A stretch of DNA of 64,000 nucleotides from Saccharina japonica (GCA_008828725.1 MEHQ01004485.1:160701-224700), one strand, 5' to 3'. Shown: positions 35,001 through 42,550, numbered from the stretch's first letter. Translations and numbers: made by a program. Notes: generated by a model from the sequence alone, not told the origin.

Positions 35001-36666
35001 TTTGGAGATCACACATTGTTGTAGCTGTATTTTAACGATGAGGCTTGATAACCTTTTTGATAATCGAGAAGTACCATCAGTCAGAAATACTTCAGGATAA
35101 TTGGACTACCCTTATCGCTGAACGCCTTCGAAGCCCTCAGGGCTATATGTGCATGCATACGTCCTTCAGCTGCGTCGTGGTCGAATAGTTATGCTCGCCC
35201 GGCAGCAAGGGGGGAGGGGTGGGGGGTGGGTGATTGGCTTAATCCGCGAGATTCGGCAAACTCTTGTGCCACCCCTTGCGGTGGTTGCTATTTTGAGCAC
35301 GGTACCAACATCGCGTGTTGTGGTTGTGGTTGGAAAATCTTGTGGTGAATCGATGTCGATCCCCTCGACTCTTCCGTTTATCCGACAAGTCTGGCTTCTG
35401 TTTAAGCCAAAACTTGGAATCAGGCAAATTCGACTCAAAGACCCGAACATCGGCGTGTAAACTGCAAAGTCATAACGTGCTGCCGTTTGGGAATCGTCAC
35501 ATTACACTACGAGCCACGAAATCGTTAAACACCGAGACGAAACGGTTCCCTGATACGGGGGTCGGTAGGTGTCTGCACACCATCAGAGAGATCGTTCCGT
35601 CAGAGCTGTGATAACACGATTTCCCTGCGAGCCGCCCAAAACCAAGGCATACTTACATGTGGGTAATGCTGTCGCGTCCAATGGAACTGAAGCAAGCTTT
35701 GAGGTCCTCGATGTCATTGTCCGAAATTCCGCAGTTTTCCAAGTTCCTGAAGTCGGTGAAAAACAGGTGGAGAATCAAAAGCATCGTCGATTTGGTGGTG
35801 GACTCGATCAATTTAGCGTAACCACTCGTTGTACTACATCATACGCACTACGGCAGCACAACGATCTAGGTTGGGCGTGGCGGGTAGCGTGGCGGCCAGC
35901 ATACCTGGGTCGAGAGGACATCTACACCTTCAACTTCACATCGAGGCAATATATTTATCTTCTAACTGACAACAAAAGGTCCTACAAGACGTATGCGCCA
36001 AAATATGCCGAATGCTAACATCATTTGGGAATACTGTTGATAAAAGTAAGAATACGATATATTACTCACGGAAAGGAGTAAACGGATACGTTAGTATCAT
36101 ATGCTCCTGTATAATTGTGGTATGGTATAAATACGAAAGCGTCTGACTCACAGAGATGCAGTGTTTGTGGTGCAGCGCGTTGTATCACCCGTGATGCATA
36201 CGTTGTTTTGACCTAGACGGACATCAGACACGCAACCAATAAATAAAGCAGACGTGTCGGGAGAGACGATGTAGTCAGTTATACATCCCTTGCTTTCAGC
36301 GCCTTGGCAAGCTCTATGCGGTATCCTCCACCAGAGGAATCGTCTTGTCGTACCTCATATCAAAACGAGTAAGCTAATCAACGCTGGTCAACATTTTCAA
36401 TCTGGTCTTCTTGGTTCTCTTTTTCCCCCAAACGATTGATGTCAGATGTTTGGCGCGCTCGTCGTAAATAAGGGCAACATAAACAACTTATATATTGACA
36501 GAGAGCTAAGTACGAACCACCTCAGACAACTGTTATACCCCTGTTAGCAGCTCTGGAGGAAGAAAAGACAACACAATACCAGTGAACCGTTTTTCTCACC
36601 ACGCACGCTTGTGGTACTGAATGACATGACCAACAAGGCCGTCAGCGGTTTGATGAAGCGTATCAT
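2039..36666 (-). CDS. Split secreted LRR protein with C-terminal Cys-rich and GDPHM modules (25-26 exons)
   Basis: Minus-strand gene spread over about 34.6 kb; only about 2.6 kb is coding. Domain order by residue: signal peptide 1-22; Cys-containing N-terminus 23-72; 18 LRRs at 73-508; short C-cap 508-522; two Cys-rich segments 523-585; GDPHM module 586-870. The LRRs follow xLxxNxIxxIxxxxFxxLxxLxxL, the Phe-containing 24-residue type typical of extracellular LRR proteins. Each internal exon has a YAG or AAG acceptor and a GTGAGx or GTAAGx donor, and phases match at every junction. No transmembrane segment, GTPase, kinase or NB-ARC domain is visible, so it is not an LRR-ROCO gene. Likely role (inference): secreted or surface-bound recognition or adhesion protein. 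The exon list is hand-made; extra exons or alternative splicing cannot be excluded, and the last exon is tentative. Confidence 0.82.
2175..3029 (-). CDS. Exon 25: GDPHM-type extracellular module
   Basis: 855 nt, the largest exon. Begins GDPHMTGFRGQKFDFTG, then GWY, SSCPVGTSPCLADGAL, LPGACRSFGFERYW, DPTATNKVECEAYV, HLTWQMNMAIDH and GILGETLVPT. The GDPH start recalls the opening of von Willebrand factor D-like domains, and I associate the whole module with stramenopile secreted proteins (from memory, not searched). The frame is open throughout. The exon ends in phase 1 at a strong GTGAGTACG donor, so the in-frame stop just beyond the donor is probably intronic. Start set by the CCAAG acceptor, which fits the phase of exon 24. 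Confidence 0.88.
3363..3464 (-). CDS. Exon 24: Cys-rich module 2
   Basis: 102 nt, phase 1 to phase 1. Contains DCTDDMDCDTDNGEVCC followed by two more Cys, acidic and disulfide-rich. Acceptor ATACAG (an in-frame alternative lies 9 nt downstream), donor GTGAGAAAA. Its last base joins exon 25 to recreate the Gly of the GDPHM motif preceded by Cys. Confidence 0.78.
4264..4350 (-). CDS. Exon 23: Cys-rich module 1
   Basis: 87 nt, phase 1 to phase 1. Contains CTPAAAVSCDAGMKC and then a further Cys in GYTC: four Cys in 29 residues, an extracellular disulfide-type spacing. Acceptor GAACAG, donor GTAAGACA. No named family recognised. Confidence 0.75.
5402..5445 (-). CDS. Exon 22: C-cap micro-exon, phase switch 2 to 1
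   Basis: 44 nt, reading FPSTLALPDTSGLC. Acceptor GCAACAG, donor GTAAGTACC. It enters in phase 2 and leaves in phase 1, so it links the LRR cassettes to the Cys-rich cassettes. The final Cys would begin an LRR C-terminal cap. The exon is very short and so less certain, but the phase switch is exactly what the neighbours require. Confidence 0.62.
6609..6689 (-). CDS. Exon 21: LRR 18 (81 nt, last repeat)
   Basis: Begins RLHDNALTTLPAGLFEDV. Three extra codons (a Gly-Ser-Gly type insert) lie after the Phe helix before the terminal ALTDL. Phase 2 on both sides, acceptor TTGAAG, donor GTGAGTGCC. The longer loop fits a terminal repeat. Confidence 0.83.
6690..7694. other. Intron 20, right part
   Basis: No exon found between LRR 17 and LRR 18 here. 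A lone tRNA B-box-like GTTCGATTCCC at 7248 may be a SINE remnant. Confidence 0.35.
7695..7940. repeat. Degenerate tandem repeat at the duplication breakpoint
   Basis: About five imperfect 40-50 bp units built on GGGGCTGAAA...CAGTC...AGTACCTGG. The left boundary of the 6.8-kb duplication (about 7826) falls inside this array, so it may have promoted the unequal exchange (inference). A shortened version follows the junction at 14640-14740. Confidence 0.5.
8544..8615 (-). CDS. Exon 20: LRR 17 (copy C1)
   Basis: 72 nt. Begins NLNGNLLDSLPADAFTGL. Acceptor TATCAG, first base C; donor GTGAGTACC. Confidence 0.9.
9576..9647 (-). CDS. Exon 19: LRR 16 (copy B1)
   Basis: 72 nt. Begins YLDDNQLTTVPSNIFDKL. 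Donor GTAAGTGTC, whereas copy B2 has GTGAGTGTC. Confidence 0.9.
9895..10366. repeat. R3 dispersed repeat in the intron between exons A1 and B1
   Basis: About 470 bp, homologous to 16750-17235 and to 51304-51785 in the transposon region. Shared landmarks include CATTTGTGCGGGGT, CGCATCACGTAGT, AATACCTCACGG and ACTCCGTCCCGACATTGTAG. Non-coding. Confidence 0.8.
12579..12650 (-). CDS. Exon 18: LRR 15 (copy A1)
   Basis: 72 nt. Begins YLNGNQLALLPEGIFDAQ. Acceptor CGGGCAG, donor GTGAGTATC. Beyond the adjacent, more divergent stretch, its introns are nearly identical to those of exon 15. Confidence 0.9.
13604..14300 (+). mobile_element. R1 element, old degraded copy in the intron between exons C2 and A1
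   Basis: Starts TTAAGGGGTTCCTTCG, like the R1 terminal repeat, and shares the R1 core (GGTCATGGGCAATC, CAGGCTGCTGATACTGTT, ACCAAACAGGAGCTCC). The right end is eroded. Confidence 0.65.
15339..15410 (-). CDS. Exon 17: LRR 14 (copy C2)
   Basis: 72 nt. Begins SLSRNLLDSLPADLFTGL. Partner of exon 20: 15 base differences, 9 replacements, none silent. Ends in AT, so the split codon with exon 18 is Met instead of Leu. Confidence 0.9.
16431..16502 (-). CDS. Exon 16: LRR 13 (copy B2)
   Basis: 72 nt. Begins SLADNQLTTVPSNIFAKL. Partner of exon 19: 7 base differences, 4 replacements, 1 silent. Positions 1 and 3 of the beta-strand face have changed. Confidence 0.9.
16750..17235. repeat. R3 dispersed repeat (duplicated copy)
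   Basis: Copy of the 9895-10366 repeat carried by the 6.8-kb duplication, so insertion preceded duplication. Confidence 0.8.
19453..19524 (-). CDS. Exon 15: LRR 12 (copy A2)
   Basis: 72 nt. Begins YLNNNQLESLPEGLFDEL. Partner of exon 18 in the 6.8-kb duplication: 14 base differences, 9 replacements, 1 silent. Donor GTGAGTATC is kept, with a short insertion just beyond it. Confidence 0.9.
19525..22633. other. Intron 14, left part
   Basis: Contains the end of duplication copy 2, the R1 copy and unique sequence. Minus ORF 22248-21700 (182 codons) has no LRR, splice-phase or domain support. Confidence 0.4.
20488..21190 (+). mobile_element. R1 element, duplicated old copy
   Basis: Counterpart of the 13604-14300 element in duplication copy 2, with the same core landmarks. 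Confidence 0.65.
22634..22701 (-). pseudogene. Decayed LRR exon inside intron 14
   Basis: Reads AVLVNSVVALDARAFTRS before a GTGAGAGA donor, with N, V, L and AF at the LRR framework positions. It is 68 nt, not 72: one codon is missing in the C half and one base is missing at the acceptor, so inclusion would shift the frame. Probably a retired LRR cassette. Confidence 0.55.
23081..23152 (-). CDS. Exon 14: LRR 11
   Basis: 72 nt. Begins ELDDNKLKTLDTAIFNGL. The first base is A instead of G, which changes the split codon before it to Ile. Followed by a 3.56-kb intron containing a decayed LRR exon. Confidence 0.88.
23495..23566 (-). CDS. Exon 13: LRR 10
   Basis: 72 nt. Begins DLEENMIESLDPNIFADL and ends Val then Ile across the splice. 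Third member of the 0.4-0.5 kb duplicated set. Confidence 0.88.
23902..23973 (-). CDS. Exon 12: LRR 9
   Basis: 72 nt. Begins LMNENMIANVDANAFAGL. Its acceptor context (CGTTCAAACAG) is shared with exon 11, supporting a recent local duplication. Confidence 0.9.
24424..24495 (-). CDS. Exon 11: LRR 8
   Basis: 72 nt. Begins NLDENMITTIEANAFADL. Very close to exon 12 in framework codons and in the intron sequence just beyond its donor. Confidence 0.9.
24496..26934. other. Intron 10
   Basis: 2.4 kb; apart from the R2 fragment I see no exon, repeat or ORF worth naming. Confidence 0.45.
26190..26370 (-). mobile_element. R2 (SINE-like) body fragment in intron 10
   Basis: Shares GGATCCGGGGTCAC...CCCCCACTACG...GCCTTGCAT...CTCGTCAACTCTCGTC with the R2 copies at 56-62 kb; no tRNA-like head is visible here. 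Confidence 0.6.
26935..27006 (-). CDS. Exon 10: LRR 7
   Basis: 72 nt. Begins SLEENQIEILQTDLFAGM. Acceptor ACTAG, donor GTGAGTATA. The intron after it holds a fragment of the R2 repeat. Confidence 0.88.
27007..28672. other. Intron 9
   Basis: 1.7 kb; only the weak LRR relic at 27791-27849. Confidence 0.45.
27791..27849 (-). pseudogene. Possible second decayed LRR exon in intron 9
   Basis: A CACAG acceptor followed by a TATTGTAACCACCAACTA start resembles the TATCTCAAC...AACCAGCTT start of LRR exons, and it ends in ACCTT without a donor. It is 59 nt with frame breaks; weak. Confidence 0.25.
28673..28744 (-). CDS. Exon 9: LRR 6
   Basis: 72 nt. Begins DLSENNIMIIENGAFTDL. Donor GTAAGTGG, acceptor AACAG. 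Confidence 0.88.
29485..29556 (-). CDS. Exon 8: LRR 5
   Basis: 72 nt. Begins FLDDNLLETLPANLFAGL. The acceptor is CACAAG instead of the usual CAG. The LP after the second strand links it to the duplicated A-B-C type exons rather than to exons 9-13. Confidence 0.86.
29557..31068. other. Intron 7
   Basis: 1.5 kb. Donor-like sites at about 29847 and 30671 were checked; neither bounds an LRR-like reading. Confidence 0.45.
31069..31140 (-). CDS. Exon 7: LRR 4 (divergent C half)
   Basis: 72 nt. Begins TLAYNVVETIEVGSFAGS. The usual Leu after the Phe helix is Ser here, so this is the least canonical of the regular repeats, but length, phase and both splice sites are intact. Confidence 0.85.
31444..31515 (-). 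CDS. Exon 6: LRR 3
   Basis: 72 nt. Begins FLSSNMISSVSAGTFSNF. Acceptor CTGCAG, donor GTGAGTGGC. It lies only 303 bp upstream of exon 7, a short spacing for this gene. Confidence 0.88.
32100..32171 (-). CDS. Exon 5: LRR 2
   Basis: 72 nt. Begins DIRSNDIMTIATDAFENV and ends in Leu across the splice. Acceptor AACAG, donor GTGAGTGAG. Confidence 0.88.
33555..33626 (-). CDS. Exon 4: LRR 1
   Basis: 72 nt. Begins LMRGNALSTIPAGVFVDL. Acceptor CTCCAG, donor GTGAGTGGG. First regular repeat; its first base completes an Ile codon left by exon 3. Confidence 0.88.
33627..35656. other. Intron 3
   Basis: 2.0 kb with several G-rich runs (34460-34480, 35210-35226). No further cassette confidently identified. 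Confidence 0.45.
35657..35746 (-). CDS. Exon 3: N-cap of the LRR array
   Basis: 90 nt, phase 2 to phase 2, acceptor TTCAG, donor GTAAGTATG. It begins NLENCGISDNDIEDLKACF, with an irregular N-x-I-x-x-L repeat and two Cys. It is longer than the 72-nt LRR exons and best read as the degenerate first repeat or cap. Confidence 0.75.
36152..36212 (-). CDS. Exon 2: N-terminal Cys pair
   Basis: 61 nt with acceptor CTAG and donor GTGAGTC. It enters in phase 1 and leaves in phase 2, so it is the adaptor between the signal-peptide exon and the phase-2 LRR exons. It reads QNNVCITGDTTRCTTNTAS; the two Cys could form an N-terminal cap disulfide (inference). Confidence 0.68.
36600..36666 (-). CDS. Exon 1: start codon and signal peptide
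   Basis: Reads MIRFIKPLTALLVMSFST then TSVR. A short basic N-region, a hydrophobic core and a small/polar C-region make a good secretory signal. The exon is 67 nt, ends in phase 1 before GTGAGAAAA, and so matches the phase-1 start of exon 2; the split codon gives Gly. This start was chosen because it is the first ATG upstream that gives a signal peptide and the right phase. Confidence 0.75.
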
Positions 36667-36776
36667 CTTGAGTCTGGCCTGGGTCGCTGGTTTGCGTGAT
36701 ACTGCAGGGCGTCACATAGGACAGCGAGAGCATCGTGGAACGAACGGAGACACGGACATATGTGGGCATGGGTACA

Positions 36777-36794
36777 AGAATATATATATTGCTC
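36777..36794 (-). promoter_or_regulatory. TATA-like stretch upstream of exon 1
   Basis: An AATATATATATTC stretch lies about 115 bp upstream of the ATG. The position suits a TATA box with a short 5' UTR, but AT-rich runs are common here. Confidence 0.22.
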
Positions 36795-36897
36795 GATATG
36801 CAACAGGGAACGACCAGGAAGAATGAGGATTTCGTGGTATTCGGCGGCAACCCTATTTGTAGACGTTCGGAGTGGCAGATGAACACTATGCTCGTAA

Positions 36898-36925
36898 TTT
36901 CACTTGCACCCACGTGCAAGTGAAA
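36898..36925. promoter_or_regulatory. Perfect 12-bp dyad upstream of the LRR gene
   Basis: TTTCACTTGCAC and its exact reverse complement, separated by CCAC, lie about 230 bp upstream of the start codon. This could be a regulatory dyad or a hairpin; no function is shown. Confidence 0.35.
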
Positions 36926-37911
36926 CTCTAGCTTGTGCTCTAACTTCTCCGAGGTACGGCCGAGTAGACAACAGGCGCCATTATACACTGTTTTACTTTC
37001 TATATGGTGATGGAGGCAACGATATTTCAGTGTCACGGGGGAGGTGTTAACTGCATCCGGATCCTCGTATTATCCTCCAACGTTAGAACTGCACCGCGGT
37101 CGCACCCGGAAGTGCCTCTTGAACAAGCCGGTAGAACTACTGTATAACAGACGCATGTGTTGATAGACGATGCACCGAAAAAAAAACGTATGGACGCATG
37201 CTTCCACCATAGAGGTACACCAACCTTTGGTTATTCATGCGGCTTTTCGCTTCAGGATCCCTGCACCTCCTCATCCACCCAGCACTGACTTTGAGAAAAA
37301 AAAACGATAAAACACCCCGATATAGCTTTATTCTACATAGAATATAACGTGTGAAACGCACTGTTTAAATGTTACAATGGTGCGTTCCCACGATATTGGG
37401 TAGAATTCTTGGTGAAGGATCCTCAGCAGGTAGACGTGTGTTGGATCGATAACTGTTACAGCGGTTTTCCATGGGTCCGGGGGTTTCCAGAGAAGGGCTG
37501 GGCGTGGTGATCGAAGTGGACAATGTGAATTCAACCCGAAGATGAAACGCCTGTACGTAAGGATGTGCTGTGGGCTAGGAGAGCCCAAAACTTTTTGCAA
37601 GCTCCCTAATATGTTGTACTGCTACCCTCAGTGCTGTACTACACAAGGAGAGTACCAGTTAGGACAGCGCTATACGAGGGCTCGCCAGCAAGGACCGCAG
37701 GCTGCGTGGTACAACGGTCAGTCAATGCATGAACTTGGAATGAGCGTGAACGCGTTGTGTACTTGCCCAGCAAGGAAGGCTGGGGAGAAGGTCTCTGGAA
37801 TAGTACAATCGGTGTGTGTTGGTGCCGTGCATGTGGGATTGGGACGAGAGTCTGGAGCAAGGTTCTCATCATGAGTGATATGCATGCATGCGTCAAAGCC
37901 TCCTCCGGTGA
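36926..37911. other. Region upstream of the LRR gene
   Basis: ORFs on both strands (for example plus 37542-37874) with no recognised domain. Confidence 0.35.
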
Positions 37912-38169
37912 ACGGATGTACACAAAACACGTTCTTCTGGCATAACGCCACCCCTCCACAGCACGACACCTCCATGGGAGCTGCGTACATTCGATGACAC
38001 AAAGATTAGAAGCAAGCGCCCCATCACGGACGAAGATTTAACGGATATAACGATGCTACGGGACAACGTGCTTACTCGTGAAGAGCGGGCGGGGTGTTCC
38101 CGAACTCTCCCTGGACAAGCAAAACGGTCTAACCCTGGCTCAACCTTCATTGCCCTGTTCTCACACTGA
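37912..38169 (+). pseudogene. ORF fragment, possibly transposon-derived
   Basis: An 85-codon open frame with no ATG near its start. It includes TPPWELRTFDDTKIRSKRP and ITDEDLTDITMLRDNVLTRE, a composition that looks like real coding sequence (charged, D/E/T-rich) rather than noise. Family not recognised. The opposite strand has an equally long but Ser-rich frame, typical of a shadow. Confidence 0.3.
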
Positions 38170-38881
38170 CCGCTCGCACGATCACGTCGAGAAAGACCAA
38201 CCGGGGCTGAGAGGACGGATGCCTTCCGGGGGATGCCTCTAAATAAAACGATGGCACCAAACTCCCTTTCTACCGAGGTACTGAACTTCGACCATCGTGA
38301 TCGTATAGAATACCTTCACAGAATATTTGCCCAATGTGTTGGGAACCAGAGAGACGGCCCCCAGCAGCGAACATATATATATGCGTTCATCAAGGGTCTA
38401 TTGAAGCCTCCATCATTCTGAGATCAACATTTGCACATACACTCTTTTGGAGCGCAGGAGACGTGATACTACTGTAGTACCCGTTCTACCAAACTTCAAC
38501 AACAGCTGTGATACCGGAGCGATACCCGCAACTGAACCTCGGCTTCCGCCGGGCTAGATCAACATACGACAAGATGATAGTCGTGCGCCGAATACAAGAA
38601 TCCAGACGACCTGTATATGTAAAAACAACTCCCTGTACATGAGCTCCGTCAACCTCTAGAATTGACCGCGCGCACCGAAAGTGGTCGCCGGTTGTATTCG
38701 CACGCTTTCGCTAACGACACGGGATGTGAAACGATACCCGTCAGTTCCAAGAGGACATACGAACTCGCGTGCGTACCTATGGTGGTGAGACGCATGCTAC
38801 GGTAGAGGCCCACGGTGTTGTTTCTTAGGTTCGCCACTCGGCTATCTCTATTCCTCGCCCAATAAACTGTTTTGGAGAAAA

Positions 38882-39169
38882 TATAAAGCGATACCTGACG
38901 AACAATGCCACGATTTACTGTAACTACATGACGAAAACTACTTTTGCACGAGAATGCATGAAAGTCCAACGAGGTCTGGGTTAACGGGCCGCGTCATTCA
39001 GAAACCGTTACAGACCAAATAACGGTATAAAGCGATACCTGACGAACAATGCCACGATTTACAGTAACTATATAAGGAAAGCTACAGCAGCACGAGAATG
39101 CATGAAAGTCCAACGAGGTCTGGGTTAAGGAACCCCGTCATTCAGAAAACCGTTACAGACCAAATTACG
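38882..39169. repeat. Tandem duplication, two 144-bp units
   Basis: Units start at 38882 and 39026 with TATAAAGCGATACCTGACGA and are nearly identical (shared GAATGCATGAAAGTCCAACG). No coding content. Confidence 0.85.
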
Positions 39170-39247
39170 GTATATACGTATAAACCTCCATCGTAGCACG
39201 CATCGCGAGTAGAGGTAGGTGGCCAGTATTCCATTGTTTAGTATGCG

Positions 39248-39487
39248 ATGAAAAAAAACGCGATTTTCACCGGTTTAACCGCTCCATCGGTTACCCGGAA
39301 GAAAAGCGAGAGAAACACACTACTAGCAAGTTTACCTGAAGAACCAGCAGCACCCCCAAAGCTTCTGACAGCCGTGCCCCTAACTGCTCGTCTCGGTGAT
39401 GACAACCGTGAGTACATATTAACCAAAACAGTTGACGTTCGTCGGACGTACAGTCTCCAATTTGGAGGGTATGCATTTGGTACTTAA
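39248..39487 (+). CDS. Small unrecognised ORF
   Basis: 79 codons from ATG. Contains LTAPSVTRKKSERNTLLAS and PEEPAAPPKLLTAVPLTARL. Pro/Ala/Lys-rich with no hydrophobic segment; may be a TE fragment. Its antisense frames are also open, so coding status is doubtful. Confidence 0.22.
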   Translation: MKKNAIFTGLTAPSVTRKKSERNTLLASLPEEPAAPPKLLTAVPLTARLGDDNREYILTKTVDVRRTYSLQFGGYAFGT

Positions 39488-39709
39488 TAGTTTTTATACC
39501 TTTTTAGGATTTTGCACTACCGCGTCAGACATATATCACCACGTGTGCCCGAGAGAGAGTGGGGGGTTTGAGGGTTTCAAATAAATTCACTTAAAACTAT
39601 TGATTTTCAATGTGGAGGAACTGCCATCTTATTAAGGGGCGCCTTCCCGCAAAACATGTTCTGGTATACACGAGTACTGCAAGCAGTCGAATAAATCCAA
39701 ACCTTACGT

Positions 39710-40100
39710 AATTTTTGTTTTCAGTTGCAATACTAATTATGGTTTATTTAATGCCTCCCTACCAAAAACGACATTTCTCAAGATCAAATGCTCAGCCCTA
39801 CTCCCTGCGAGCAGGTATACAGAGCGTAGATTATGGCCAACGTGTTTGTCTCAGGAGCGGGATCAATCCGACGCCTTGTTCATAACGTATAGTGCCTCGT
39901 ACTAAAAAATGACTTGCCATTCCTCGGGTACCCAACTCCGAAAAGGAGAATAGCTGATTTGCCGGCTGTGGGTACTGTTGAAACTATGAGTTTCGACGAG
40001 GACAGTGAGCATTAGTAGGAAACCCACCTGGTTCGAACGTCCTTAGCGTCCTACGCGGCCACAGCCGAATGGAAGTACCAAACAGGAGCGACAAAACGAT
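39710..40100 (+). mobile_element. R1 partial copy
   Basis: Internal R1 sequence only (GGCCAACGTGTTTGTCTCAG, TCGACGAGGACAG, GCGTCCTACGCGGCCACAGC, CCAAACAGGAGC); terminal repeats are missing or eroded. Confidence 0.6.
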
Positions 40101-40639
40101 AAAAGTAAAAGGACAAGTGCCAAAATCAGCTATACTTGATCCATTTGAGCCTGAAACAGGTATATACTAAAACCAAGTAAAACAGCGCACGCCACGAACG
40201 GTGGTTTTCAGGACTTTTTGGCTGTAAGAAATATTAAACAATGTTTTTGAATATGCGCCTGAACAGCAGAATGATAGCGAATGTGCGTGTCCTCCAAATT
40301 ATTGATACATGTTTTATTCTATTTTCTGTACGGGTATTAATATCTGTCGTATGCTTTCATTGCTTTCTTGATCACTCTCACTCCTACGATATGTATGTCT
40401 GTATTCTTGTAGCAGTTATGTATATAGCCCTAGCTACATTGACGGCATACGAACAAGACATCGCGTTAATTTGAGACTGAACTGCTCGCTTTCCGTACCG
40501 TGTCAGCATATAGCAGCAGTACGAAATACCAGGTGTATCACAACAGGTTCATTGTGCTGTATGCGCGCGTATGATACGTTCTGTATGTCGTTGTGACGGG
40601 TGGTATGTACGTCGTGTGGTGATGTCTTCGTGTGGGGCG

Positions 40640-40740
40640 TCGGGCGTATAGGAGACAGTGTACGTATGGCCTCTGATTGGCTCAAAAAACGCCAAACTCA
40701 GTTGAAAGCTGGGCAAAGTAGACAAATCCAGGTGTACCTG
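40640..40740. repeat. Dispersed repeat shared with 51140-51230
   Basis: GGCCTCTGATTGGC...GTTGAAAG...AGTAGACAAA...CAGGTGTA occurs in both places; the second copy abuts the left end of the 51.2-kb inverted block. Confidence 0.6.
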
Positions 40741-40750
40741 ACCATTTCAT

Positions 40751-40872
40751 GCCAAAATCAGGTACGATGTGATGCTGGCCAATGACCGGTGTCCTAGCGT
40801 GTGATTTGTACATGGTTTTAGTGTAGTACCTGTTTTTGGCACTAAAGTGGCCAGGTATACCTGATTTTGGCT
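40751..40872. repeat. Small palindromic element with GCCAAAATCAGGTA ends
   Basis: Starts GCCAAAATCAGGTAC and ends AGGTATACCTGATTTTGGC, i.e. inverted ends about 120 bp apart. The ends resemble those of the foldback element at 42.9 kb. Confidence 0.5.
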
Positions 40873-40889
40873 AAAACCCAAAATAAAAA

Positions 40890-41780
40890 ACAAATCTTGC
40901 TCCTGGCACTTTCGTTTCGTGATGCAAACACAGCAAATGCCGGATTCCCAAGAAGATCCAAGGGCCGCGGCACCTCTTATTACTTCGTAGAGGCTAGAGA
41001 CCATGATGAACGAGCTATAAGTTGTGGGGTACCCAACCATGAATTGGAAAAATCGCGGTTTCTCCGGCTGTTGATGCTATGTTATCTCTGATTTTCGACG
41101 AGGACGCCAACCACTAGTACCTGGGCCTCGAGTTTGACCGTCAGTAAACAGCAGATTTTCTTAATTGAGAATTGCCTTTCCGATGAGAATGGAAATCGAA
41201 AATATTGTTTTTTTAATTGTAAGAGATGTACTTCCCTCACAGTAATGTTTTTCAATGTAAACTATTGTCAGTTGTGACACCCGTCGATGACAAAAAAAAT
41301 ACGAAATCGGCATCGGCAGTCTCAACATATCGAAGATCCCAGAAAATCTGGATTTATGGGCGAGGTACCTCGCTCATAAATGCAATTTCCCTTAAATCCT
41401 TGATGTTTCGAGCCTATCAAGGTTGATTTCATTTTTTTTCGTGGATCGATACCTATCATCGAGGGACATATTTTCTATGTCAAATTTTGATCGTGAGCGA
41501 AATACAACTCTTAAACAATAACCAAGTACGAAAATCGATTTTCATTCTCATCGGAAATTCAATTATCAGTTCGGAAAATCGGCTGTTAGTAGTAGCGTCC
41601 TACACGGCCGCAACAGAGTGTGAACACCTCCTATTTAGAGACTCTATCGAGAAAGCTTCGTATACGTTAGTCGGGAACAGGTCTGGGAATTAGGACTGGA
41701 GTTATTCCGTGTTCGGCATGGAGTAATGTTACCGTGCACGGCATGGTGTTATTGTACCACAAAAAGTATAGCTACTGTAA
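40890..41780. mobile_element. Scrambled R1 remnants
   Basis: R1 pieces such as CACTTTCGTTTCGTGATGCA, TTTTCGACGAGGACGCC and TACGTTAGTCGGGAACAGGT occur out of normal order with unique AT-rich sequence between. Confidence 0.45.
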
Positions 41781-42364
41781 AATAGACGAAACTGTTGTCT
41801 TTCTTTTTTTATCTCGTCGAGTACTTTTTGTTTTTCTTCGACCGAAAGGGCTCCTTAAAACTGGAGAAATGGCGATTTCGGTGGGGATACATGAACGGTC
41901 GAATTTATACCAGAAAAAGTATTGCAACTGAAAACAACATACTATTATACGCACTGATTATATATTTCATTTTTGACACTCTGCAATACTCTTATGTTTT
42001 TCGCCTCAAGATGCCTCGTTGAGTACATGGTACTACGAGTACTACTACTACTGCTGTTTTTTTTTTAATAACAAACCGTTCTTGGAGTATTTGTACCCAA
42101 CGACCGTACGTCCATCTTGATTATTCATCCGATTAGAATAATGTGAATATGGGTGGGTGCTCGTCACTTTAAACAAGATACCGTGCTTCCTACCCGTTAA
42201 TAATCTCCAGCATGCTGAGATCGCCCCGATAACGTAGTGACCAGCGTTAAGTGCTACTATTAAAAGCATGGATACCCGAGTTCAACTGCTACAGTTGTGG
42301 TAAATGTTTGACACAATTTTCAAAAAAAGTAAAAAAGTACGAGTAATCTTTTCCGATTTAATTG
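41781..42364. other. AT-rich spacer
   Basis: Poly-T runs and short ORFs; nothing recognisable. Confidence 0.4.
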
Positions 42365-42550
42365 CTGGGAGCGCCTTCATAGAGTGGGCAGGCGAACTTC
42401 GACGCGAGTCGGCCATGGAAGAAAGTCCTGAAATGTTTTCGCGATAAAGATGCCAGGCACGTACACAGTAGTGGGGGTGCAGGAGAAGAGCCTACATAGT
42501 GGCCCAGGGTCTGAGTTATCACTAAAAAGTGAGAGATAAAAGAAGGGCGG
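42365..42550 (+). mobile_element. R2 body fragment
   Basis: Reverse orientation relative to the 56-62 kb copies: GAGTCGGCCATGGAAG...CGCGATAAAGATGCCAGGCA...GGTCTGAGTTATCACT. Head not seen. Confidence 0.55.

Noticed and set aside
35149..35460. 103-codon plus ORF with overlapping minus ORFs
   Set aside because: Lies in intron 3, all frames about equally open, no motif.
2158..36666. LRR-ROCO or NB-ARC immune receptor
   Set aside because: The exon layout is reminiscent, but no Roc GTPase, COR, kinase or NB-ARC motif exists here; the C-terminus is a secreted Cys-rich/GDPHM module.
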